NCBI GenBank assembly: GCA_023460315.1 | Contig: JAEWQO010000013.1 | Span: forward strand, 1-20,043 | DNA length: 20,043 bases | Direction of reading: 5' to 3' | Origin: Actinomycetes bacterium | Lineage (GTDB): Bacteria > Actinomycetota > Coriobacteriia > Coriobacteriales > Eggerthellaceae | In this document: positions 14,773 to 20,043 of the stretch, in pieces | Layout of the letters: every line of letters starts with the position of its first letter | Position numbering within the stretch: position 1 is the stretch's first letter | Made by a program: the position numbers and the translations under genes | The notes under the pieces: generated by a model | The model's database searches: none | What the model was told of the DNA's origin: nothing | What the model saw: only the letters and a program-made list of their open reading frames with translations

Positions 14773-16050
14773 TCATGCCGTCTTCACCTCTATGATGCGT
14801 GGCTCTGTCGGCCGAGTCGCGAACAGCTCGCCGACCAGTTTTGCGGCCTTCTCGTCGTTCTCGGGCAGCGCATGGGCGTACCAGTTCAACGTGAGCGAGG
14901 CGTCGGAATGTCCCAAGCGCGCCTGCACCGTCTTCACGTCCACGCCGTTCGCGAGGAGCTGCGTCGCCTGGGTGTGGCGCAACTCATGGAACTTCAGCCC
15001 ATCGAAACCCTGTTCCGTCCTCCAGGGCCTCCACCAACGCTCGAAATTCTGCACGTGATAGAAGCCTCCCGCGTCAGAACAGCATACCGGCGTGCTATCA
15101 TCCTGCTTGACGCCGATCTTCAGCAGCTCGACCGCCTGCCGCCCCTTCCACTTCTTCAGGTGGTCGGCAGTGGTGGAGTCGATATACACGGTGCGCTTCT
15201 TGCACCGCCCCTTCGGCGGCTTTATTTCGCCGTAGGTGCTTCGCTGCTGAACCACATGGATACATGGCTGGTTCAGGTCAACACTCCCCCAGCACAAGCC
15301 CATCACCTCGCCCAGCCTCATGCCGGTGGCAATGCCCACCCGCACCGCCAGGACGTTGCATATCGGGTACAGGCCGTGGATGGCCGAGCGCCCGAACAGG
15401 TTCCCGCGTGCGGTCTGGCGGGCCTCCTTGCCCTCCAGAACGCCGTACGCCTCCGTCTCCGCCCTGTCTACACAGCGGAGCAGCCTCGCGCCTTCCTCGA
15501 CGGTCAGAGAGCGCCGCTTCGGTTCGTCCTTCTTGGGAGCCTTCACCCTGTCGCACGGATTGCGCAGGATCAGGTCATGATCGACGGCTTTCTGCATGAT
15601 CTGCTTTAGCACCACATGGAACTTGTGCATCGTGGTGCCTCCCACGGGCCGCCCTGCGTCCTCCTTCTCCTTCTTAACGGCGGCATAGAGCGATTCCACC
15701 ATGTGCGGGTCTATGTCGGCCAGGCGCACGTCTCCCAGGTACTTCGAGTAGCACGCCACCATGTACTCGCCGTCCTTGATGGTGCGCAGCGACAGCTCCC
15801 CAGACGCCACGCGGCCTTCCTGCCACATCTGGGCGAATCGCCCGAACGTGATCGTCGCCGCGTCGAAGCTCAGCCCGTTGTCATGCTCCTGGCGTATCCG
15901 GTCGCGCACCTTCCGAGCTTCCGCCTTGCTGCCGTGAACGTTGCGGGACACGACGTTGCGCTTTCGTGTCACCGGGTCGGTACCGAAATCGATGCGGACG
16001 CGCCACACTCCACGCCTCACCTCCGTGATGCTACCGTCTCCCTTTGCCAT
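14773..16050 (-). CDS. int: Tyrosine recombinase / integrase
   Basis: This 425-aa site-specific recombinase has an N-terminal arm-binding-like segment (~1-60) and a SAM-like core-binding domain (~65-165, TFGRFAQMWQEGR). The catalytic domain (~180-400) has R245 (ATGMRLGEVMGL), a lysine within PPKGRCKKRTV, H355-x2-R358 (FHELRHTQAT), H381 (RLGHSDAS) and nucleophile Y391 (LNWYAHAL). The complete R-K-H-R-H-Y set indicates an active enzyme. It should integrate and, with an excisionase, excise the element at tRNA-Thr. The start at 16050 has an excellent GGAAGGAGGT ribosome-binding site. Its 3' end faces the tRNA, and it lies 56 bases downstream of the zinc-finger cargo gene on the same strand. Confidence 0.95.
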   Translation of the reverse strand: MAKGDGSITEVRRGVWRVRIDFGTDPVTRKRNVVSRNVHGSKAEARKVRDRIRQEHDNGLSFDAATITFGRFAQMWQEGRVASGELSLRTIKDGEYMVACYSKYLGDVRLADIDPHMVESLYAAVKKEKEDAGRPVGGTTMHKFHVVLKQIMQKAVDHDLILRNPCDRVKAPKKDEPKRRSLTVEEGARLLRCVDRAETEAYGVLEGKEARQTARGNLFGRSAIHGLYPICNVLAVRVGIATGMRLGEVMGLCWGSVDLNQPCIHVVQQRSTYGEIKPPKGRCKKRTVYIDSTTADHLKKWKGRQAVELLKIGVKQDDSTPVCCSDAGGFYHVQNFERWWRPWRTEQGFDGLKFHELRHTQATQLLANGVDVKTVQARLGHSDASLTLNWYAHALPENDEKAAKLVGELFATRPTEPRIIEVKTA

Positions 16051-16106
16051 GGTTCTACCTCCTTCCTGTGATCGCCGCTTGCATGGCTATGTCCAACGCG
16101 CCCGGG

Positions 16107-17372
16107 TCAGCGGGCGGGATTGGCTTTCTTTTTCTGCTGTTTGAGCCTATGACCAGGACTTTTTCTATAATTTCTCTGAGTATGTCGGTTTTTGCATCTA
16201 TCGCAGCAGAACGAAGCATCTTCGTGCGATTTGTTTTTTCGCCCCTTTGATCGTCTTTCTACAAATATTTCCCCGCACTCATCACAAACGTTGTAATGCT
16301 CTTCTCCCATAAGGTTGAATTTCCGAATCTGCAACGCGAGAGCGCAGCATAAGCTGCCGTCGTTAGAACCAGGTAGATACACGCTCGGAGCGCATCCCTC
16401 TGACGGCTTGCTTATGATGCCCATACTTGGACTGACGGTTTTTAAGTGATTGGAAATGAACTCGTCGTAGCTTCTGATTATAAAAACTGCTTCGTCCTCA
16501 TCTGGCAAGCTAAGCATTTCAGCAATTCTTTTTGAATCACGTTCGGCCATAAGTGCTTTCGCTATCCGAGCACAACTAAGAAACGATTTGACCTGTTGCC
16601 GCACTTCCTCTATGGAAACGAGAAAGGGGAAGAAAGCCACACCCCTGCCGCCTTGGTATCCGGGATATGCTATCGCGCGCCTCAGGGGCTGAAGACTCAC
16701 GACGCTCTCTATATGCGAAATCTCTTCCCGAATATCATCTGGAATACTGCCTTTTTTAAGGACATGTATTTTCTCCTTGCACTCCTGCGTGCTCATTCCG
16801 AATATTTTCTCGAAGAGAGGCTCGTCATCACCTGCAGTCTTCAAGTCAACCTCAAACATGTTGATCTTTGATTCTACGAATCGCTCTTCAATGTTCGGAC
16901 CATATCTCTCCAACATATAATCTACGATAACCTGTTGGCGAAGCAAGAGACTACTCCATTCTCCACTGCCGGGAATGGCTTCGTCAAGGGCAACCGTTAA
17001 AGCATCGAGGGTGCCCGTTAGATTTTTTTCAACACGAATGTATGCCTGCCATGCTAAAAATCCTGAGTTTATTTGAAAGATCATGCCATACTTTGTCATG
17101 AAGGAAGCGAGAGCTTCAGCATTCTCGAGATCAAGCTCCTTTAGCTCGTGGTTAAACATTTCACAAGGCAGCGCGCTAATCGTTGATCGGTTGTTCTCGT
17201 CATAGAGATTGCCAAAGAATGACCCTAAGTCATCTCCCTGTTCGGGAATATCCACGTGCTCATAAAAGCCAATTGCTTCACCGTCTATGTCCCGCAGAAC
17301 GTCCACTTTGAACACCCTCCATGGCGGCGGAGAAAAAGCATCTCGCGTATTAAAAAGCCGTGAGATTATCAT
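16107..17372 (-). CDS. Uncharacterised protein with C-terminal CGNR-like zinc finger (element cargo)
   Basis: I do not recognise the bulk of this 421-aa protein. Residues ~1-355 are soluble and mixed alpha/beta, with no transmembrane span or known motif that I can name. Residues ~363-405 form a zinc-finger-like module: C363-x2-C366 (CDECGEIFVERR), then FCCDRCKNRHTQRNYRK with C389/C390 and C393. This resembles the CGNR zinc finger of ABATE-domain proteins (CxxC...FCSxxCxNRxxxRxxR), which suggests nucleic-acid binding. The last ~20 residues are strongly basic. The gene is visibly more AT-rich than its neighbours, a sign of separate acquisition. It sits between integrase and the divergent regulator, a common place for accessory or defence cargo; a defence role is only a guess. 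GAAGGGAA precedes the ATG at 17372. Confidence 0.8.
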   Translation of the reverse strand: MIISRLFNTRDAFSPPPWRVFKVDVLRDIDGEAIGFYEHVDIPEQGDDLGSFFGNLYDENNRSTISALPCEMFNHELKELDLENAEALASFMTKYGMIFQINSGFLAWQAYIRVEKNLTGTLDALTVALDEAIPGSGEWSSLLLRQQVIVDYMLERYGPNIEERFVESKINMFEVDLKTAGDDEPLFEKIFGMSTQECKEKIHVLKKGSIPDDIREEISHIESVVSLQPLRRAIAYPGYQGGRGVAFFPFLVSIEEVRQQVKSFLSCARIAKALMAERDSKRIAEMLSLPDEDEAVFIIRSYDEFISNHLKTVSPSMGIISKPSEGCAPSVYLPGSNDGSLCCALALQIRKFNLMGEEHYNVCDECGEIFVERRSKGRKNKSHEDASFCCDRCKNRHTQRNYRKSPGHRLKQQKKKANPAR

Positions 17373-17510
17373 GAGTTCCCTTCAGTGTCTCTGTGACCTC
17401 AATAATTCGTAACCCCAAAAACAATAACCTTAATTTCTCAATATTTGGATTATTGCACAAAGGTACCATGGACACAAGGGCAAAGCCAAATACAATCCCT
17501 AGGAGGAAAA
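17373..17510. promoter_or_regulatory. AT-rich divergent control region of the element
   Basis: This 138-bp stretch separates the cargo/integrase unit (minus) from the regulator/excisionase unit (plus). It holds the inverted pair CAATAAT (17400-17406) and ATTATTG (17449-17455), plus a third related CAATAA at 17422. It is the natural place for the lysogeny-type control promoters and operators of the XRE protein. I could not assign -35/-10 pairs with confidence. Confidence 0.4.
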
Positions 17511-17714
17511 ATGAAGATGCTCTTTCTGGAACACAAACGACGGGAAATCGGTATCACGAAATCGGAACTAGCACGCAGAGCGAAAATACAGCCGGGAGTA
17601 ATCGGCTGGATTGAGGAAGGCCGCTTCAAGCCATACGACTCACAGCTCGAAAAACTAGCCAAGTCACTCGAGATTGACGATCCACAAAGTCTACTTGCCA
17701 TCGTGGAGGCATGA
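17511..17714 (+). CDS. Small XRE/Cro-CI-type helix-turn-helix regulator
   Basis: This 67-aa protein is essentially one HTH_3 domain: HKRREIGITKSELARRAKI, then PGVIGWIEEGRFKPYDSQL and EKLAKSLEI, with the five-helix pattern of Cro/CI repressors. The start at 17511 is fixed by a perfect AGGAGG seven bases upstream. It is the first gene of the plus-strand run, and its stop is one base before the next start. It likely controls the divergent region and so the choice between integration and excision or replication. It has no extra oligomerisation or sensor domain, so it probably acts as a simple dimeric repressor or activator. Confidence 0.88.
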   Translation: MKMLFLEHKRREIGITKSELARRAKIQPGVIGWIEEGRFKPYDSQLEKLAKSLEIDDPQSLLAIVEA

Positions 17715-17715
17715 C

Positions 17716-17988
17716 ATGAAAGCCATAAGTACACCGCCGAACCCGCAATCCTGCCGCATGGTCTACCTTTCCGAGAGGCCGCCTGCGGAGGCTCCCGAGA
17801 TGCTGGCGGGATACCCCGACCTCCTCACCGTGCAGCACGTCCACGAGATAACCGGCGTGAGCGAGCAGGTCATCCGCAAGGAGGTGGCGGAGGGCCGCCT
17901 GTGCGGCGGGAAGATCGGGCGGCGCATCTTCGTCCCGAAGTTCAAGCTGATCGAGCACATGGTGGGAGGTGGCCCCGATGGGGACTAG
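17716..17988 (+). CDS. xis: Excisionase-like MerR-type helix-turn-helix protein
   Basis: This 90-aa protein has a winged-helix excisionase-family DNA-binding domain at ~35-85 (DLLTVQHVHEITGVSEQVIR, then KEVAEGRLCGGKIGRRIFVP). This pattern is typical of Xis and other small recombination directionality factors. The start at 17716 follows a GGAGG signal in the end of the XRE gene, and the two genes are separated by one base, so translation is probably coupled. Xis would bind near the attachment site and steer the integrase toward excision. It could also be a plain transcription factor; the integrase context favours Xis. Confidence 0.75.
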   Translation: MKAISTPPNPQSCRMVYLSERPPAEAPEMLAGYPDLLTVQHVHEITGVSEQVIRKEVAEGRLCGGKIGRRIFVPKFKLIEHMVGGGPDGD

Positions 17989-18142
17989 ATACGTCTTCGG
18001 CACGAGAGCCGAAGCGCCCGCACCCGCCGCCAGCCGTAGGAAGCAAAGGGCGGCGGAGCGAGCAGCACACAGTGGGCCGAGGCCCATGCGGAATCATACC
18101 ACGCGCGCGAAGGCTGCGGGGTGTCCCCATGGACGGCTGTAG
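17978..18142 (+). CDS. Small basic hypothetical protein (54 aa)
   Basis: ATG at 17978 opens a 54-codon frame (MGTRYVFGTRAEAPAPAASR and so on to a Lys/Arg/Ala-rich end). It overlaps the end of the excisionase-like gene by 11 bases and the start of the next ORF by 14. A GGGAGGT ribosome-binding site lies upstream. The product is very basic, without cysteines except one near the end and without a recognisable domain. The overlapping arrangement and ribosome-binding site argue for a real gene; the low-complexity composition argues against. Confidence 0.4.
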   Translation: MGTRYVFGTRAEAPAPAASRRKQRAAERAAHSGPRPMRNHTTRAKAAGCPHGRL

Positions 18143-18419
18143 GGAGGTGCCATACGGCGAGCTGCCCAAGGAGCTGCGCGAGAGGCTGCGCCGGGAGCGG
18201 GAGCTGAAGCTGTGCGGCGCATACTTCCATGCCATTTACCGCTCCCAGGAGCCGACGGACGGCGAGCTGCTTTCCAGGGACGCGTGCGCCTGGGCCGACT
18301 TCGAGGAACGCGGAGTCCAGCCGTCGCCGAGGCAGGCGCTCCGCATGCCGCACCTCGCGCCCCAGCCCAAGGAGTGGGTGCGCGAGCTGCTGGACGAGGC
18401 AGAGAATGGGAGGGGCTGA
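18129..18419 (+). CDS. Hypothetical protein of the element (96 aa)
   Basis: This 96-aa protein is mainly helical and charged (PKELRERLRRERELKLCGAY near the start, APQPKEWVRELLDEAENGRG at the end). I recognise no family. It overlaps the upstream small ORF and the downstream winged-helix gene by 14 bases each, consistent with translational coupling. The ribosome-binding site at the ATG at 18129 is weak. An in-frame GTG at 18147 has GGGAGG too close to serve. Codon use is strongly GC-biased at third positions, as expected for a real gene here. Its position before the replication gene suggests an accessory role in element maintenance, unproven. Confidence 0.6.
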   Translation: MDGCREVPYGELPKELRERLRRERELKLCGAYFHAIYRSQEPTDGELLSRDACAWADFEERGVQPSPRQALRMPHLAPQPKEWVRELLDEAENGRG

Positions 18420-18684
18420 GCCATGGCTGTCCGTCTTTCAGAGGGAGCTTGCGGACCTTTGCCCGAAGATGACCGGCACGCAATGGAAAGCATACACCGC
18501 GCTTGTGGCATGCCGGAACCGCAAGACCATGGAGACCGTGCCAATCGGAATAGCACTCATCATGGAGAAAACCGGCCTTCCGAGGAGAACCGCGTTCCGG
18601 GCGATATCGGACTTGGAGGAGTTGGGGTTCGTGGAAAAGAGGTCATGCGGGAACAGGGCGATATACACCTTTCCCCGAGCCTGA
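18406..18684 (+). CDS. Winged-helix DNA-binding protein, putative replication initiator/regulator
   Basis: This 92-aa protein has a winged-helix fold similar to HTH_36/MarR-type and phage or plasmid replication proteins: TGTQWKAYTALVACRNRKTM, then IGIALIMEKTGLPRRTAFRA and ISDLEELGFVEKRSCGNRAI ending in YTFPRA. The pattern helix, TGLPRRTAFRAI recognition helix, then a beta wing is clear. The start at 18406 overlaps the preceding gene by 14 bases. The stop at 18682 lies 15 bases before the first of four palindromic 16-bp repeats. A DNA-binding protein directly beside a repeat array and followed by a helicase gene is the usual layout of an iteron-type initiator with its origin. Operator binding instead is possible. 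Confidence 0.72.
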   Translation: MGGAEPWLSVFQRELADLCPKMTGTQWKAYTALVACRNRKTMETVPIGIALIMEKTGLPRRTAFRAISDLEELGFVEKRSCGNRAIYTFPRA

Positions 18685-18699
18685 CACCGTTCGCCGACC

Positions 18700-18852
18700 G
18701 TGCCACTGGTGGCACTATCCGAGAACGACATCGTGCCACTGGTGGCACTATTCCAGATCGTGCCACTGGTGGCACTATCCGAAGAAGAAACCGCAGGCAG
18801 ATCGTTTGCACGCCTTCCAAAGAGGCGACCAAGATCGTGCCACTGGTGGCAC
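18700..18852. repeat. Array of four identical 16-bp palindromic repeats (iteron or operator cluster)
   Basis: GTGCCACTGGTGGCAC occurs at 18700-18715, 18733-18748, 18760-18775 and 18837-18852, with no mismatch among copies. Each is a 7-bp inverted repeat around TG. The first three continue TATYC and the last three are preceded by ATC, so the true unit is slightly longer. Start-to-start spacings are 33, 27 and 77. The array lies in the ~345-base stretch between the winged-helix gene (ends 18684) and the helicase (starts 19031). This fits a replication origin or a set of operators. Confidence 0.9.
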
Positions 18853-18875
18853 ACAGGACAATAGGACAGTATAAG
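18846..18875 (+). promoter_or_regulatory. Possible promoter of the helicase gene overlapping repeat copy 4
   Basis: GTGGCA (18846-18851) inside the fourth palindrome and TATAAG (18870-18875) are spaced by 18 bases. If used, a protein bound to the repeats would directly cover the -35 element. This is a weak match and offered only as a candidate. Confidence 0.28.
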
Positions 18876-18878
18876 CAG

Positions 18879-18913
18879 CGTCCAGCGCGGCCCTCAATGG
18901 CCGCGCGTTGGAC
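18879..18913. repeat. Large imperfect hairpin between repeat array and helicase gene
   Basis: CGTCCAGCGCGGCC (18879-18892) pairs with GGCCGCGCGTTGGACG (18899-18913 region) around the 6-base loop CTCAAT, with a small internal bulge. It lies just after the repeat array. It may be an origin or primosome structure or a leader/terminator hairpin. No U-tract follows. Confidence 0.6.
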
Positions 18914-19030
18914 GCGGACAAGAGAGGCAGACTTGCTTGAGGGATCGGCCGGGAACGGCCTTGCAAGTTGCGACGCCGCCGGGCCGCGCATGGAGGCGCG
19001 CCCGGCTCCAAGGAGAAGGGAGGGCATGCG

Positions 19031-19996
19031 ATGAGCGCAGAGGCGTTCGAGTGGAACGACGGGAGGCTGGACGCCATCCTCGCCGCCATGGCCTCCATGA
19101 GGCCCGTGGGCAGCACCGGGCTCTCCTCACTCGACGCGGTGCTGGGAGGCGGCCTCTACCCCGAGGTGTACGTGCTCGCCGCCGAGCCTGGGGCGGGAAA
19201 GACGACGCTCGCCCTCCAGGTGGCAGACTACGTGGCGCGCTTCGGCAGCCGCAAGGTGGTGTTCCTCTCCATGGAGATGAGCGCCGCCCAGATCGTCGGG
19301 AAGTCCATCTCGCGCATCTCGGCGCAGGGCCACGGCTGGCCGCCCCTCACCGCCCGCGACGTGATGCGCATGGGGTCGGGAGACCCGGGCAAGCTCGACG
19401 CCATCGAGAAGGCCGTGGAGACGTACCGAGAGGAGGTCGCCCCGGGCATAGCCACGATAGATTCCAAGATGGCGGTGGGCGACATAGCCTCCCTCTACGC
19501 CTCGGCCTTCGACCCCGGCGAGCCGAAGCCCGTGTGCGTCGTGGACTACCTCCAGATCATGCCCGACGACGGCAGCCCCAACGCCACCGACTACCAGCAC
19601 CACACGGCCAACATGCGCGGGCTGTGCGCCATAGCGAGGGACCACCGCACGCCCGTCCTCGCCATCAGCTCCAAGAACCGCCAGAAGCGCGGCAGCAAGG
19701 ACCTCGGGGCGCTCACCGGGTCCTCGGACATCGAGTACGGCGCGTCTGTCGTGATGTTCCTGTCGGTGGACGGCGGGAGCGAGGACGAGGCGGCGGAGAA
19801 CGCCAAGCGCGACTCCCGGCCCGTCACGCTGTCGGTGCGCAAGAACCGCTTCGGGCGAGTGGGAGACGTGCCCCTGACGTTCAAGGCGTCCGAGAGCCTG
19901 TTCATCGAGAGGATAGATACGTTCAACACCGATGTGCACGCACGACGTAAATCGTGGTGCAGCAGCGGCGTAAATCGTGGTGCCGCTGCTGCGTAA
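19031..19996 (+). CDS. DnaB-C-like replicative helicase / RecA-fold ATPase of the element
   Basis: This 321-aa protein matches the C-terminal ATPase domain of DnaB helicases. It has Walker A AAEPGAGKTT (~50-59), the catalytic-Glu region VVFLSMEMSAAQI, Walker B VCVVDYLQIM (~168-177), the ISSKNRQKRGSKDLGAL segment, TGSSDIEYGAS and the arginine motif VRKNRFG. The DnaB N-terminal primase-binding domain is missing, as in several phage and element helicases of this class. It should unwind DNA at the element's own origin. AAGGAGAAGGGAGGG precedes the ATG at 19031. The last ~20 residues (RRKSWCSSGVNRG and on) are encoded by a direct-repeat/inverted-repeat block and look unlike the rest, so the native C-terminus may have been altered. 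Little can be said of 19997-20043. Confidence 0.85.
   Translation: MSAEAFEWNDGRLDAILAAMASMRPVGSTGLSSLDAVLGGGLYPEVYVLAAEPGAGKTTLALQVADYVARFGSRKVVFLSMEMSAAQIVGKSISRISAQGHGWPPLTARDVMRMGSGDPGKLDAIEKAVETYREEVAPGIATIDSKMAVGDIASLYASAFDPGEPKPVCVVDYLQIMPDDGSPNATDYQHHTANMRGLCAIARDHRTPVLAISSKNRQKRGSKDLGALTGSSDIEYGASVVMFLSVDGGSEDEAAENAKRDSRPVTLSVRKNRFGRVGDVPLTFKASESLFIERIDTFNTDVHARRKSWCSSGVNRGAAAA
19946..19992. repeat. Direct repeat plus perfect inverted repeat at the 3' end of the helicase gene
   Basis: CGTAAATCGTGGTGC occurs at 19946-19960 and 19969-19983. GCAGCAGCGGC (19959-19969) and GCCGCTGCTGC (19982-19992) form a perfect 11-bp inverted repeat with a 12-base loop containing most of the second direct copy. 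The block ends one base before the helicase stop codon and is translated in two different frames across the copies. Confidence 0.8.
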
Positions 19997-20043
19997 GCGA
20001 TATGCTCGCCCGAGCGGCTAGCTTGCGGCGTCGAACGCGCGCA

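Larger units (their letters stand above)
14673..20043. mobile_element. Integrated element in tRNA-Thr (IME/ICE or plasmid-like prophage), left part only
   Basis: From the tRNA rightward the window carries arm-like repeats, a tyrosine integrase, an AT-rich cargo gene, an XRE regulator, an excisionase-like protein, small overlapping ORFs, a winged-helix protein, a repeat array and a DnaB-C-like helicase. This is the integration/regulation/replication front of an integrative element. No copy of the tRNA 3' end is present further right, so the right boundary lies outside the window. No relaxase, coupling protein, capsid or terminase gene is visible, so conjugative, mobilizable or phage type cannot be decided. 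Confidence 0.85.

Noticed and set aside
14692..15609. 305-aa plus-strand ORF opposite the integrase
   Set aside because: The minus-strand frame carries the complete tyrosine recombinase catalytic set and a strong ribosome-binding site; this ORF has neither.
18700..18852. Repeat array as a CRISPR
   Set aside because: Only four 16-base units, with irregular spacings (33, 27, 77) and short, dissimilar gaps; no cas genes nearby.
18423..19034. 203-aa ORF overlapping the winged-helix gene and the repeat array
   Set aside because: Its first third is antiphase to a clearly conserved winged-helix domain, and the rest is repeat-derived low-complexity sequence. I treat 18685-19030 as non-coding, but list the possibility of a frameshifted extension as a finding.
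18937..19950. 337-aa Arg/Gly/His-rich ORF over the helicase gene
   Set aside because: It is a GC-rich shadow frame of the helicase; its composition is typical of an off-frame translation, and it has no domain.
19959..19992. Right attachment site or terminator at the end of the helicase gene
   Set aside because: It shares no sequence with the tRNA-Thr 3' end and has no U-tract; left as an unexplained repeat.

Overview
The window looks like a chromosomal segment of a GC-rich, probably anaerobic actinobacterium. The best guess is a member of the Coriobacteriia. This is inference from base composition, from two large flavin/Fe-S CCG-domain oxidoreductases, from an Ada-AlkA fusion, and from a wall set typical of Gram-positive bacteria (LCP, MurT/GatD, deacetylase). 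No rRNA or species marker is present. The last ~5.4 kb is an integrated mobile element that runs off the right edge.

Layout. (1) 1-5539, redox block: a minus-strand operon runs ferredoxin (3976), thioredoxin (3674), then a 1038-aa FAD + Fe-S + CCG oxidoreductase (3348) with an unusual Met/Pro-rich tail. It ends in a cluster of hairpins at 1-185. A second Hdr/GlpC-like CCG protein (4226-5539) is divergently transcribed from a shared ~250-bp intergenic region. (2) 5645-8390, plus strand: an Ada/AraC/AlkA fusion for alkylation repair, then serA (3-phosphoglycerate dehydrogenase). serA converges on the next block at a shared hairpin (8471-8500). (3) 8517-14079, cell-envelope block: an LCP-family glycopolymer ligase and, upstream on the same strand, a single 764-aa polypeptide carrying both MurT (lipid II amidating Mur ligase-like subunit) and GatD (glutaminase subunit). 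A membrane-anchored NodB-family deacetylase diverges from it. All three plausibly modify wall polymers. (4) 14076-14672: a decayed C-terminal remnant of a siderophore/heme-type ABC ATPase, then tRNA-Thr(CGT) with a good promoter and terminator.

(5) 14673-20043, mobile element in tRNA-Thr: tandem 11-bp repeats that look like integrase arm sites, a tyrosine integrase, and an AT-rich gene of unknown function with a CGNR-like zinc finger. A divergent chain of short overlapping genes follows: XRE regulator, excisionase-like protein, two small unknown ORFs and a winged-helix protein. Next is a ~345-bp non-coding stretch with four identical 16-bp palindromic repeats (iteron/operator array) and a large hairpin, then a DnaB-C-like helicase whose 3' end is built from a direct repeat and an inverted repeat. 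Winged-helix protein, repeat array and helicase together look like a compact replication module, so the element may replicate when excised. No right attachment site is visible in the window.

The most noteworthy items are the one-chain MurT-GatD, the repeat array beside the winged-helix/helicase genes, the Met/Pro tail of the oxidoreductase, and the AT-rich zinc-finger cargo gene.
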